Assembly (NCBI GenBank): GCA_025094145.1
Contig: JALLLS010000095.1
Span: forward strand, 1 to 64,000
Source of the DNA: Spinellus fusiger
Taxonomy: Eukaryota; Mucoromycota; Mucoromycetes; Mucorales; Phycomycetaceae
DNA length: 64,000 nt
Reading direction: 5' to 3'
The translations under genes were made by a program, and so were the position numbers. Under the pieces are notes generated by a model. The model was not told the DNA's origin. It did no database searches and saw only the letters and a program-made list of their open reading frames with translations. This document shows, one piece after another, positions 26,795 to 38,850 of this stretch. How positions within the stretch are numbered: the stretch's first letter is position 1; each line of letters opens with the position of its first letter.

Positions 26795-27673
26795 GCAATG
26801 ATTGCTATTGGTAGCAATACTATTAGTACGATTATTGGTACGATTATTGGTACGATTATTGGTACGATTATTGGTGGTATGAATAGCAAATTGTGGGATA
26901 GTATGATTTGATAGTTGAGTATTTTCTCAAGTCACTCAGCAGAAGTAAGCGTTTATAAAAAAAGATGTTGATCCGAGGAACCCTTGATTTCCTCATGAAA
27001 ATATTAAAATAAGCACTCCAAACACCTGTGTCCATAGCAGGAATGGGCAAATGAGAGTGAAGCTATCATGGAAAAACATGAAAAAGACGGGGGCCTTGTC
27101 ATAGTCCATTTGTACTGCTCTCTTTCACATTCACCTTCCCCCCTTAATACAAAAACAAAGGGAGATATCTTGATATTTCCGTCATCAAAGCTGCACCAGA
27201 CTGCGGATAACAAAAAAAAGAAGGTTTATCGATAGACATGCGTAAGAATGAGACTAAGCACGAGTAGAGACAGCTGTTTTATTCATGGCACTATTGGTAG
27301 TCCATTTGAAAGAGCTCCAATTTGCCCCGCATCTTTGCATGTGCCTGTTCATGGCTCTCCTTCCGATTCTAGCCGTAGCGTGGCTTATGCTCTGATCTCT
27401 ATAAAACAGGCTATCCTTTCATTTTCTCTCTTCTCATACCACATTGCATTTGTCTTTGTACCGGGAAAATAATAACAAATATTGCTGATTCCACATTCAA
27501 TGAACAGAGTCTATCACAAGCGTAACAATACTATTCTCTGCGCTTACACTTCGTCGCTTTTCCACCCTCCTGTGATTCTCAATTCATTCTTATTCTAATT
27601 TTACCTTTCTTGACCTTTTTGTTATTTATACACTCTCTCTTATTCTATTTATTTTCTCTTCCTTATTATAAAA
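25423..27673. other. Intergenic, 2.25 kb
   Basis: No gene recognised on either strand. It holds purine runs (25470-25510, 26330-26370), the microsatellite-like block at 26648-26884, and short unsupported frames only. The last 60 bp before 27674 are T/C-rich, like a fungal core promoter. Confidence 0.45.
26648..26884. repeat. GTATTATTA-type microsatellite with higher-order tandem copies
   Basis: Contains a 35-bp unit repeated (about 26682-26745: TATAATTAGTGTTAGAATTC), an ATTATTAGT run, then four copies of a 12-mer (TACGATTATTGG, 26827-26875). Open in one frame only because the units are multiples of three. Confidence 0.8.
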
Positions 27674-28416
27674 ATGAATTTCTCGAGAAACAAAACAAAC
27701 GGTCGTGCTCCTACTACTGTATTTACCACTGCCACCATGTCACCCCGTCAAATTGCTACCAAAGCTTATTCCCTGGCATGTAAAAAGCTGGATCGTGATG
27801 ATCGCCGTAGTCGTCCTCGTTACACTATCCGAGAAAGATTACTTCTCTGCAATACTATTAACAAGGCAGAGGATTTATTAAATAAGCGCACTCAGCGCTT
27901 TAATCGACGTGTATTGAGCATGGAAGAAGATGAATCTCTCTCTAGTGAAGATAACATTGAATCACAACACCCCATACTTCCAAACCTGCTATCCCTGGTA
28001 CTGCTGTCCATACTTCAAGCCTAAGACCCTCCACAGAAGAGAGTGAGGACTTTTCTGAATCCATTGCTATGCCATTGTCGGAATGTCAACCCTCTTGTCA
28101 GGCAGAACAAATGCAAATTCCATCTCAGACTCTATCTGGCACTACAGTAGAATGGATCCAAACAGAACAGGCAGAAAGTTCTACTGTCACCACCACTACT
28201 ACAACAACAACAACAACAGCAACATCAACAGCAACATCAACAATGGTGGCGGCAGGTGTACCACCTTCCTCTCCTGTATTTACCATACTATCCAGTGGTC
28301 ACCTTGAACAGTTAATAGCCTTGTCAGAATCTGTTGCTGATACTCTGATATCTCGTGATTGTCGTCTTATAAGCCACAGACTACTGTCTACCCCCATGGC
28401 TGCTGCTATTATATAA
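27674..28416 (+). CDS. SERTA-domain-like protein
   Basis: Two exons, 27674-27944 and 28037-28416, join in phase 1 to 216 residues; the 92-bp intron uses GTGAAG and CCACAG. Without splicing, the upstream frame would stop at 28024. Residues about 26-65 (AYSLACKKLDRDD, then RYTIRERLLLCNTINKAEDL) resemble the SERTA motif, whose signature is a helix, a basic stretch and 'RxSVLxxNTLRRxQ'. SERTA proteins are transcription cofactors that bind cyclin/CDK or PHD/bromodomain partners. The rest has an acidic segment (SMEEDESLS), a poly-Thr run and a C-terminal helical part (LEQLIALSESVADTLIS). The name is from pattern only; a plain uncharacterised nuclear protein is the alternative. Confidence 0.55.
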
Positions 28417-31237
28417 GTCAAATGTTGTAGCATTCCAAACATACTTTTTACATATAAAAATAAAATATAATAAAACATACAATGCAATACAATCATTATT
28501 CTATTTTTAAAGTATTCTGTCTTTTTTCTCTTCTTTTTTTTGAGTGAACAAAGGCATTGGGTTTTTCATTTTACTTTTTTTGTAGTCTCCATCTTTCATT
28601 TTTAGAAATGTGGGGTTCTTGCTCTTGTGTTTCAACCAAGTCCAACTGTAGGACAGGGCATCCAACCCAACGTTCTATTCTTTCCTCTGTCTATTAGAAG
28701 AGGGATGGGTTGGGAATCCCTTAACTCGAAAATCCACAAGGTGCAATCTACAATGCTTATTATACTATGTATTCTTTATCGTTCATTGATAGAACATAAC
28801 CTACAGTTCATGCAATCCAAAGGAGACAAGAAAACCAATATCGGTGATTCTCGTAATGTGGGTTTATCGGACCGGTATTGTCCGATACAGCTGCAAAGAA
28901 TAGCACACTGCTATTGCTGCTACACACACAACCTCTTTTCTTCCTTGATCCTTCTATACCCCACATACCAGACACTACTTATTCTTTCTGTATCTATTTC
29001 TATTTCTATCTTAACCTTATCCATCTATTTCAACGCATTCAATTCGGATTCTGATGGTGATTTCTATCTTAATGCATGGAGCCTGATCACTGAACAAGGC
29101 CTTGGAGAAAGAGGAAGAAAGAAAAAAGGCATATAAATAGATTCACATCCCTTGGCTGTCTTCATAATCAGTCTAATGAAGTTTGTTCAGTGACAGATAG
29201 AGTGGGTTTTTTTTTGGTAGACCACCAATCAATGAAAAGTGTAAATGAAGACCATAAATAGAAGACAGTGGCTTATAGAAGAGCACTTGTCTATGGAGAG
29301 TACAGCGTCAAATCAATAACAAGGCGTAGAACATGTTTTATTTATTTTTTAGATACATGTACTCATTCTATTTGTAGTATTATCTTCTTTGTTTTGGGGG
29401 GAATAAAAGGAGTGAAAGAAATAGAAAGAGAGTTTTGTGAAGTGTGATAGTATGCTAATGTAGGTTAAAATGGACCCACACTGTACAGTTACCAGATCAG
29501 TTTAGATACAAAAGTGATATAAGATATTGATTATTTCTGAACAAGGTGGAATGCCCATTCTCCTCCTTAAATGTCCAGCAAACAGCAAAATGAGCGCACC
29601 AAGGGAGTCAGAACAAAATAAAATGATTTGACAGAGCCTCTATCCAAGTATATATTTGAGGTGGGGTGGAACTGCAAGGAAGGTATGAAAGTGAGTGTGT
29701 AAATGTATAAATGTGTTATGGAATACAAGTCAAATCTATAACTTTATTTTTTTGGGTCTTTTGTTGAGTTATAGTTCAAGCATTCTTCCTATTTTACTTT
29801 TCTTGGAAACAATAATTACCAAAGATTCCTTTGATGGACTGTGGATATAAAGTACAATTGTACACCTGGCATCTTGTATGCATAGACTTGCTATTGATTC
29901 CATTCTCTATCTTTAAAAGTAAAAATAGCAGAACAAGGCACACTATACGCTGTCTCTTGATAATAATAGTAACATTGCTATAATTACACTCTTCACTCTA
30001 TGACCTGCCCATTCACTGCCCATTTAAAAGAAGGAAAGAGAGATAGATACTCTCTTATCTCATTGGTGAGTTACGATAACGAGATGATGATGCTATAAAC
30101 AATAATAATAGTAATAATAATAATAGTAATAATAATAATAAAGCCTCCCTCTTCTACAGATTAGGATATGCATCAATGGAGAATAGACTGGTGAATAGAA
30201 GAGCTTTCTCTTCTTTTTCTAAAGGTCTACATCCACCAATGACCCTACCCCTTGTTATAGATGATCTATTCTGCTTCTGATACTGGGAAGAAAAAAAAGA
30301 CGTATCGAAATAAAACGATTCAATGAGATATTCTTTATAAGGCCAGTGAATATATTTCTACATAGAATAACTCAAAGATGTACGAATATTACTAACCTAA
30401 TAAGATAAAGGGAGAGTGTGCAAAAAATCATTCAGTTGTATGATGAAGTATAATTTGTATGCATTGAAGAGAGGCTAATCTATACATTAAGGTTCCAAGT
30501 ACTGTAGAGAAATACCTTTTGGGTGAAGTGTAAGTAAAAGATGATTATCTGTTTGAGTCATACACTGCTATTATTAGGATATCCATGGAATAGTTATCTA
30601 CTTTTGACTAACATCTCAATAGCCATAAGTGATTTCAATGTAAACAGAACATAAGATATGGAGTGTAAAAAGAAAGGTAAAGAACATTCAATGAGAAATG
30701 TAGACTGATGGACTACTTCCTCTTGTCATCTTTTATGGATATTCTTGTGATGAAAGAAATGTAGTGTTATAATGATATGGGTTTACCATCAAAATACATC
30801 ATCTTTTACTTTTTATTTTTATTTATTTTTACTTGTATGCCTAGTATAATCTATTATGAGATTACAATACATGATATTGTGTTTATAACAAAATATTATT
30901 CGATAACAAATGCAGCTCATACAATGCACTATTTTCTACCATAAATATACATTAAAAATACAGTACATTAGAGTAAAAAGAAACATAGACAATAGATCTA
31001 TTCATTCTAATAGTGTCATGTTTTAACATTCTTCTCACTCTAGAAATACCCTCTAGTTCTTTTGAGTAGGACTCCAACAGTATAGGTCTACCAGAGTTGA
31101 AAACAGCATGTAATTCTGACTACTGTTTTTCAATGGAAAAAGAGTGGCTGAGATAGGAGATTGGAAAGGCATAAACGCAAAATGGATACATTTTAAACAG
31201 CGTCATTCTCTTCTTTATTCTTCTGCTCCTGTACACC
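28417..31237. other. Intergenic, 2.8 kb
   Basis: Long AT-rich space with no recognised gene. Contains an ATA/GTA microsatellite (about 30095-30145). The open frame at 28627-29136 has no domain, odd composition and no splice structure; I do not accept it. Confidence 0.45.
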
Positions 31238-33636
31238 ATGTCACCCGCACCTACTGTCTCTATAGAGAGAGCAGCACAAACACTTCAGCTTGGCTCACAT
31301 GAATCTCTGCAAGAGAAAATCAATATTATGAGATCCTTTTCTATGGCACTGGAAGGCACGTGATACCTTGAAAGAAGAAGGATTCATCTTTACTCTCCTA
31401 AACTCACATCTTATTAGACACTATGTCTCAAGAACAGGCCTCTCAAGTCTTTGAAGTAATTTCAATGGAAGATCTTTACCGTGGATTTTCAGTAGAGAAT
31501 GAAGAATGGACAAATGTCTTGTGTGTTGTTATATCAAAGCTACTAAAGCCTTTTCCTTACAGTACTCTGATCATAACAAACCAAGTAAGGCAGGCACTCG
31601 TACTATTTTAGCTTGTCCTATTATTATTCATTCGTATTCTAGGACTTTTTATTGCAGGGTCTGAATCATTTTACACCTGCTATTCGATGTCTTTCATTAG
31701 AGCAGTTGGAAAAATCCACAGTGGCTGATGATTCTGTGTCTGCTATGGTAGGAGATTGCCAGGGATTATATCAATGATCATCTATTCATCCTATCCCATA
31801 GGTTAATTCACAGGCATTCCCTCTTTTGTTGACCACTTTGGCTTTCAATGACATTGGAACAGCTACAAAAGCTGCTGCTATTGTTCAAAAGGTACAGACA
31901 CTTGTTGTGTTTGGTGTACCCAACACATGGTCTCTACAATAGACTCACTCCCCTTAGGCAACACTCTTTCCTTCTGGAATCAATGCATTTACAAGTGGGA
32001 TGTGTCCTATTATACTTCAGCAACTGAGCAATATGTAATATAAACAGTCGTCCACTATTATTAACTTAATATTTTACTAGCAATGAAACAGTGTCTTTCA
32101 GAATCTATGATCTTCTGATACATGTTATTGTTGCTTCTGAGTCTGTATTTAGACAGTGTGAATCTTCTGGTCTGCTTGGCCCAATTATTGAGAAAGTAAA
32201 ATCAAAAGATATCCTTGTTAAATTAAATACCATTGAACTATTATACAAGGTAAACAATCTCAGGGCTTTACTAAGCCAATGTATTTATAGAAAGAGAGAA
32301 AGAAAAAACCGATATTCACCTTTCTATTTATATTAGCTCACCACCACTGCTTGGACCAGAAAGTTCATGGAAGAGAACATCTTGAGTGATTTGTCAACAG
32401 AGTTGGAACTAAAAGAGGAAGACATTACAGCAGGTTTAACAATCTCTGCTTGTATCAGGATTTTTGGGAGCTTGTACGAACAAGAGGTAAGTTTCTATTT
32501 TCTATTTTCTATTTTCTATTTTCTATTTATTTATTTTCTATTTATTTATTTTACCAATAATTCTAAATATAAATGATCTATATCCATACACATACCTACA
32601 TCTGCATTGTTTGCTGGTCAGCCTGCTGGATGCGAGTCTTTTGAAAGACGCTATTCATTCTTACAACGACTTACTCAATGCCTGGAAAGTAATGACAAGC
32701 AAGTAGTTGTAAGTCACCAATGTTGAATATAGTAGAGATGGATACATGAGTAGAACTTAACATTGGATCAATAATGATAGGAAGTGGCTATTGTATCTAT
32801 TGGCACCATTGGATCATTTAAGGAGGGATTATCCCTTATACTGAATAGCCCTGCCTTAAAAGTGTTCTTGGACAACTATTATTATGCTACTGGAGATAAC
32901 AAAATAAAGTTCATTAGAAGCTTATCCAAGATGCTTGGTGTCACGTAAGTAAGGCATTCATTATTGGCGTTATCTTTAGATGAATGAATCGTCTATTATA
33001 GTGGCAGTGAAGATCCAGAAATAGAACAAATGACAGAAAAAGTATATTCCAGAATAGAGGGTATGTCCTGCGCTGTCTAGGATTCTCTCTGTCTCGTGCC
33101 TAATGGTATTTTTTATTTAGACCGTTCAAGTCCTCTTTTATCTTTCATCAAACTTGCCCAACAACCCATGATAGATACACGCGTGGCTGTTTATTCAGTG
33201 CTGCAGTCCATGGCATCACACTGTTGGGGACAAAAGGTAAAGAGTGAATCAGGGAAAGAGTTGAAAGATATAAAAAAAATAGCTACATTCATCTTTATCA
33301 CTGTATAGCTAACACTAAAGAAATTCATCTATATCAATAGATGTTGGTACAGTCCAGTGAATTCATAGGCTTTATTTTGGATAGAGAAAATGAACAGACA
33401 TCTGAGGGTCAGGTAAATAACATTCTTTTATATAAACCTCAAAAATATCACTGTGTTGCCGTGTCTCATAAATACCATTTTTTTAGACATGGAAGTATGC
33501 CATAGTGAAAATGTTAGTTACTGTACCAGAATCAACGATACTATTGGGTGATCACTATACTCTATTCCAAATGTATTCTCGACAAGGACCATTCTATCGT
33601 CCCTTGGAAGCATCTGTAGCCTTGGATAACATCTAA
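31238..33636 (+). CDS. 26S proteasome assembly chaperone, PSMD5/S5b-like (HEAT/ARM repeats)
   Basis: Thirteen exons (31238-31355, 31418-31584, 31658-31747, 31802-31891, 31958-32034, 32081-32249, 32337-32486, 32622-32708, 32781-32944, 33002-33060, 33121-33236, 33341-33412, 33487-33636) give 502 residues, the length of animal PSMD5 (about 504). The sequence is all-helical with ARM/HEAT-like units (KLNTIELLYKLTTTAWTRKF; EVAIVSIGTIGSFKEGL; DTRVAVYSVLQSMASHCWGQ). The C-terminal SRQGPFYRPLEASVALD corresponds to the conserved PSMD5 tail around 'GPYY'. PSMD5 (Hsm3 in yeast) helps assemble the base of the 19S particle by holding ATPase subunits. The first intron only works with a GC donor (GCACGT at 31356). 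Confidence 0.8.
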
Positions 33637-34049
33637 TGTGTGTTTTGGATAGAGACTATTGTCAGTCATTTTTATTTGTTTGTATAGAGACTCTTTTTAA
33701 GTCTTCTATAGATTGAATATAGTGAATCTTTTATTAAATACGATTTGGTTTCTACTAGTAGATAACTGTCTCGATGTCTTTACTCTCTTTTTTTAAATAT
33801 CAGGGTGATAAAGACAGTAGATAGCATAATCAAGCGAATAGATTTTTAGTGACTCAAAGAAATCTAACAATTTCAAACTTCTATTGCTTTCTTAGTTAAG
33901 AAACAAGCATCCATTTATATGTGAAAATAATAAAGAACTTTGAAATAACAGCTGTTTATTGATAAAGGACATTATTCTCTTTATTGATTAGAAGTTTGAG
34001 GTTTATATGGAAAAATATCTCATAACAATAGATATACATTTATTCATTT
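33637..34049. other. Intergenic, 3' of PSMD5-like gene
   Basis: AT-rich terminator-side DNA with no gene or clear repeat; the degenerate Tc1 relic begins just after it. Confidence 0.4.
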
Positions 34050-34800
34050 GTGAGTGAATCCTGCCAGACCCAGGAGGTCATCGGGGGCAAACATGGCCAT
34101 CAAGGTATCAAAAACGACTCTAAAAAGATACCTCAATGAAATAGGGTTATATTCATTCCAGTGGTGAAGCCTCTCCTCATAAAAAAAAAGAACATCGAAG
34201 CAAGACTCCAGTGAGCCCATAAACACATTGGTTGGACTCATGAATAATGGCAGGGGGTCTTCTGATTGGATGAGTCTAGAGTAGAGCTGATGAGCTATGA
34301 CAAGAATATCGATTTCATAAGGAAATAGGGCACAGCTTTTCATCCCATTAATGTTCTAGAAACAAGGAGTTTTGTAAGTAATGAAGTGATAATATGGGGC
34401 TGTTTCAGTGAGGAGGGTGGTGGAGGGTAGGACACACTCCGACAAGTACATTGATGTCTTGGGAGGTCTACAAACCTAAACTCGAGCGGCTTTCTCAAAT
34501 AAACCCTGGTCAGTTATCACCTACAGGAGGACAATGCTAGACCCCCTAAAAACAACTCAATGAGAGAATAGTTAATGGTACAGCAATGACACTTTACTAA
34601 CCCTCACAAAGCTCCAATCTCAACCCAATTGAGTATCTGTGATCCCATCTAAAGAAGGTTATTAGGAAAGAAAGAAGGGTATATTCCACCAAGAATAACT
34701 TGGAGGCGAGCCCGGTGTTGGAATGGGGCAAAACAAAGGAAGTGATAGACACCTTCATTGTCAGAATAGAGTGATGATATCAGTCTGTGAGTAGCCAGCC
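34050..34800 (+). mobile_element. Degenerate Tc1/mariner relic (family A)
   Basis: Plus-strand pieces of a Tc1-type transposase interrupted by stops and shifts: SKTTLKRYLNEIG near 34105, a YGAVS piece from an IWGCF-type block near 34400, an EDNARPP block near 34535 and a LNPIEYL block near 34620. The same blocks occur in the copy at 41199-42557 (minus), including the tail 'WGK...AIDTLI', which marks one family. No terminal repeats found at this copy. Confidence 0.7.
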
Positions 34801-35158
34801 TCTCGAGGTCCTATGTGTTTCCTGTCGATACTAAATGCCCAACATTACCAGTATGATCTCAAATCATTCTTTGGATGTTAGGCTTTGTTTTTGTTTTTAC
34901 TATTCAAACTTCATAGTTTAAGCCTTAGGTTCTTGTTATTTTGTGATTGATATGTATTATTTTGTATGAATCATATAATGTCTGGTGATATGCTTCTGCA
35001 TTCTTTTAATCATAAACAGTACATACATTAAAACTTACTCTTTTAAAAGTCTTTTCAATTGAATTGAAGTGACCATCATTGATAATACAAATACAGAATT
35101 CCAACAAAAACAGACAGAGTTGGTTTAGCATCTTAGAACAATGATGCTAAAAGACTCA
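34801..35158. other. Intergenic, with hairpin 3' of tRNA-His
   Basis: No gene. It holds the inverted sequence TTTAGCATC...GATGCTAAA (35124-35151) just 3' of the tRNA on the minus strand, and a T4 run there that can end Pol III transcription. Confidence 0.4.
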
Positions 35159-35229
35159 TGCCGTGACCTGGAATCGAACCAGGGTTAGCGCGGCCACAAC
35201 GCGATGTACTGCCACTATACTATCACGGC
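35159..35229 (-). tRNA. tRNA-His (GTG), no intron
   Basis: Minus-strand cloverleaf: acceptor GCCGTGA/TCACGGC (7 of 7 pairs), discriminator A at 35159, D-loop with AGTGG, anticodon stem CGCG around the loop TTGTGGC giving anticodon GTG, and T-arm CTGG-TTCGATT-CCAG. The encoded length is 71 nt; tRNA-His gains G-1 after transcription. The 3' flank on the minus strand has TTTT within 10 bases. Confidence 0.95.
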
Positions 35230-35992
35230 AACTCTGTTGTGTGACACATGGTGTTCTCACCTTCCTGGCCTCACTAACTGCCCAAGTCACTACTACGAGT
35301 TGACTTTGCAAAACCCTTTTGACTTCTCTTTATTTCCTTTCTTGTCGGCTTCTCGTTATTTCTTCTTTTGGAAATCACTCTTTTTCTAATGGGATTGTGC
35401 ACGTGAGGTGGATTGATGCTATTGTCCCACACTATCATTCCCCTCCTTTTACTTTTCTCATACTTTTCTGTTTTCTACTTAAGCTTGTATTACTTTTCTA
35501 TGATGAATTTCTTTTGGCACTGATAATAAAAGGAGCTACTAGCGACCGATAGTCTATATATCCATCTCACCAGTAGCTCCTTTTATTATCACAATGCCTT
35601 ACACTATAGTTTTTCTTAAGAAATTAAAAATTAAAAACTGTCCCAATCATTTCCAGTATAAAGGGAAGATGACAGGCCACACTAGATACTAAGAGTCAGA
35701 ACAGACACTACCAGGTATTTTTTCTAATAAAAACAAATATTCTTGTAATGAACAGTTATTTTTCTCTTATACGGAATGACTCAGTTTATTTCAATATCTA
35801 AGAGTTAATAAACTTATAAACATTTTAAAATAAAATACAAAAATATAAAGGAAATAACTATTTTATACATTTCTTACTGAGATAATCATTATAGTTGGAA
35901 TAATTGCCAGAAATAAAATAAAATCAACAAAGACAATAAATGAGACAATACAGTGATTAATGAAACTAAGATTTTTATTAACATATATAACA
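35230..35992. other. Intergenic with a dispersed pyrimidine-rich repeat
   Basis: About 35240-35520 shares ordered short blocks with 50050-50215 plus 50475-50640 (GACTTTGCAAA, TTTTCTACTTAAGC versus TTTTTCTACCTAAATC, CCCACA-AT), so it looks like a diverged dispersed repeat. No gene seen. The inverted repeat at 35521-35591 is listed apart. Confidence 0.4.
35521..35591. repeat. Perfect 20-bp inverted repeat with 31-bp loop
   Basis: TGATAATAAAAGGAGCTACT at 35521-35540 is exactly the reverse complement of 35572-35591. It could be a tiny fold-back element or the paired ends of a deleted transposon. Confidence 0.9.
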
Positions 35993-37989
35993 CTAAACAT
36001 TATACTGTTTGTAAAGAGCATCGATAACGTTTGTGTACTGTATATAGCTAAGTTTTCTTTTCACAGTATTTTTACCTGTCCTAGGTAAAGTCTCATTGGA
36101 TGGAAGTATTTTTATCATAGACTTGTCAATGGCTGTGTATTTCAAAGCAACAAGATTTGCTTTGTCAACAGCTAAGTACACTAGTAAAGAGAGAGAGAGA
36201 AGATAAGAAAATAGTCTTGGTAATCAGAAACACTTACCAATGTCCTCGATCTCATCGATAGAATATTTATTATGAGCATCCTTAGACAATTCTACCAAAA
36301 CACCAATGCATGGATAGCCCATACCAAAAACAACGCATTCATTTATGATAGGAGATTCATTTATGATTGCTTCAATGGGAAGAGGATTGACTTTAGCGGC
36401 AGTGCTCCTAAATATCAGTCGTTATTTTATGAATTAGTTTGGTACTATTGTGTACGTTTTGCTAAGACTTACAAGACTAAAGTGTCTTCTGCACGACTAA
36501 CATATGTATAGTGCCCAGGATTCAATTCGTCTTCCAGAAACAAGTCATTCGTCTCATAATTTCCATCTTCTCTTCTCTTGGTACTGATGCTCAAAGTTGG
36601 ACAATCGTGTTGAATAATGAGTTGCTTCAAACTTGGGTCAGGAGCATAGTCTTCCCATAGGCAATATTGCTTCATTTTTGATAAAGGTCTTAAATAGTAC
36701 TTGTTAGGACTATTGGGTGCCATATCTTCTGTCAGAGACATGCCCATCTCTATATACAGCAATAACAGAATGTTAATTGGAATTTCAGTGGTAAATAGTA
36801 AACCATTTTCTTGCCTGTGCCTCCATATAAAGAGCAGATGTTGATATGTTTTTCTCTATATTTTTCTGCGACCTCCCTTTTAATAGATGCACCACCATGG
36901 CTATTTTTTAAAACACAATGTAAGATAATATTTTACTTCATATATACACTTACACTATTGCTTTCTGATTCTGAAGCACAGACCAATCGTCAGTCTCGTC
37001 TAAATAATGAATCAACTGTCTTAGAGTTGACGGCGAAAATGAAAGAACATCACACCCAGTATCTTTAATAGTTTTAATCAGCGTCTTTAGGGTGGATGAA
37101 GCTGGATCCATAAACACAACATTGCCTCCTTTTGAAACTGCGCCTATGATGTTTAAATGACCCGATGAATGAAATCTATAGTCGTAATAGATAAGTTTTT
37201 GAATAAAAATAATAAAAATAAAAGATACCGCTAAATACATACAGAGCTAAGTTGTAAAGATAAGTATTGGGTTTGTCGCCAAGTAAATTGAGTCCACAGT
37301 CTTTATCACTGAGACTGACGATACAGCCCAGATACAACATGCTCTGGCTACTCATGTAAATAGACTTTGGTGTGCCTGTCGATCCCGAGCTTATAATAGA
37401 TACAAGAGTTTAGATATATATTGCAGATAAAATGACTTTACCTGTGAAGAACTAGAGTTGTTTCCTTGGCATCCCTTCTTGTTGTTTCTTTCAGTATTTC
37501 TTCAGCATTGGGGTTCAAAGGGGTTTCAACCATTGTGTCAATGTCATAGGGATTGAGAATGGTTACTTTGCAATTTCCTAGAATAGCTGATGTATTATGT
37601 GCCATGGTGCTGTAACTTGGAACAGCTAACAGAGTTGTGGTGTTTACACTTTGAAGTAAGCTAGCGTTTGCTGCTGCTGAATTTCCGGTAGAGAGGCACA
37701 CTAAGATTGAGTTCATTTTCAGAATACTGACATATGTAATCAAATAATCGATAGTGTGATCATTAATGTAGCCAATGTAAGTATTATCTTTGAACATTGG
37801 TTTCCATTCACAGGCAAGATTGGTTGTAATGCGGTCAAATTGCTTATAAGTGAGTGTCTTGTAAGTCTCGGTGCCATCTTCGAGCCTTGTAAAATACTGC
37901 ACAAGTCTCTTTTCAGCATGGATAGCCAAGTATCTCTTCCAATATTCAAGAAGATTCTCTTCTGGTATGGATTCCGGTTCGCGAGCCAT
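35993..37989 (-). CDS. AMP-binding (adenylate-forming) enzyme with a one-base frameshift
   Basis: Adenylates a carboxylic acid using ATP; substrate unknown. Exons 37989-37442, 37389-37243, 37175-36954, 36900-36815, 36749-36473, 36408-36238, 36180-35993. Core motifs are present: SSGSTGTPK (A3, about residue 183), FHSSG, YGGTEMG (A5), GHYTYVSRAEDTLVLS and the lysine motif LPRTGKNTVKRK (A10). The chain ends right after A10, so it has no carrier or reductase domain. The exon at 36408-36238 is one base too long: AATCATAAAATGAAT at about 36355-36369 has four A's where three would keep the frame, giving a stop after PIEAIIK and losing the last ~110 residues. Removing one base would make 545 residues. 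Either a young pseudogene or a sequence error. The fourth intron uses a GC donor (GCAAGA at 36814). Confidence 0.85.
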
Positions 37990-38289
37990 CTTGGATAGAT
38001 TTGTGTTTTATAATAAAGGAAAATATGTTTTATAATTGAATGGTGAAGAATCAGGAGGGTTTACTGGATACTAGTGTTATGAAATACTTGGGTGCAGTAG
38101 AAATGTATTTTTATCACAGTTCAAACATCTTTTATTTATAGTCAATCTCTCGACATAATTACAGCCACACAAAATTAGAAAGAGTGCGACCACCTAATTT
38201 ATATCATTTTAAACACAGCTCTTCTTCTTTGTACCACAGAATCACATTACATTAAGCAATGTCGAATGTTAAAGGCATAGTCTTCAACT
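37990..38289. other. Intergenic upstream of the AMP-binding gene
   Basis: About 300 bp, AT-rich, no gene; start of the Tc1 relic on its right side. Confidence 0.35.
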
Positions 38290-38850
38290 AAAAACTCAAG
38301 AGTTTATAATAAGCTTGAAGAAAGAGAGCAATAGGGTGTTTACTGGCTTAAAAAATAAGAGAGAAAATTACTCTATGAGTAGCATTTCAAAGGTCGTTGG
38401 CATTAGCAAGACTACTGTCCAGAATATCATTAGTAGAATCAAGTCTACTAGTACATATATACCCCTGAAGACTGGAAATACGTCGTATGGTCTGATAAGT
38501 CAAGGTTTGAAGTAGACGGTCACCAGGGAGAAGCCAGAGTGATTCAGAAGACTAGATAAAGAAAAAGGCAACTTTATATTCCAAGAAGATGGGGCTACCT
38601 GTCATACAGGCGGCTATACAGCATGGTGGAAAGAGACACATCAAACTAGGGTTCTTTGAGTACTGGCCCTCACAAATCCTTGATCTCAACCCCATTCAAC
38701 ATCTCTGGAGCTGTCTTGATAAGCTTATCAATAACAAGAGGGCCATTATAAAGAATATCGATGAGCTCAAGACAGCTTTAGAAGAAGCTTGGAGAAATAT
38801 CCACATTGGTGTTGCCGAACCTTTAGTTAGCCCAATAAAATATTAAATAG
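38290..38850 (+). mobile_element. Internally deleted Tc1/mariner relic (family B)
   Basis: A helix-turn-helix part (SISKVVGISKTTVQNIISRI, about 38370-38430) is followed after only ~100 bp by catalytic-domain pieces: FQEDGATCHTGGYTAWW near 38575 and LDLNPIQHLW near 38680, in different frames. The middle of the transposase, including the first catalytic Asp, is missing. The same C-terminal blocks recur at 51490-51780. Confidence 0.75.

Noticed and set aside
26648..26911. Ile/Ser-rich open frame
   Set aside because: Tandem repeat with a three-base period; not a gene.
27945..28036. Frameshift in the SERTA-like gene
   Set aside because: The apparent frame change is explained by a 92-bp intron (GTGAAG...CCACAG) that joins both parts in phase.
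28627..29136. 169-codon open frame between the SERTA-like and PSMD5-like genes
   Set aside because: No domain, long hydrophobic and low-complexity runs, no convincing start context or splice structure; likely chance.
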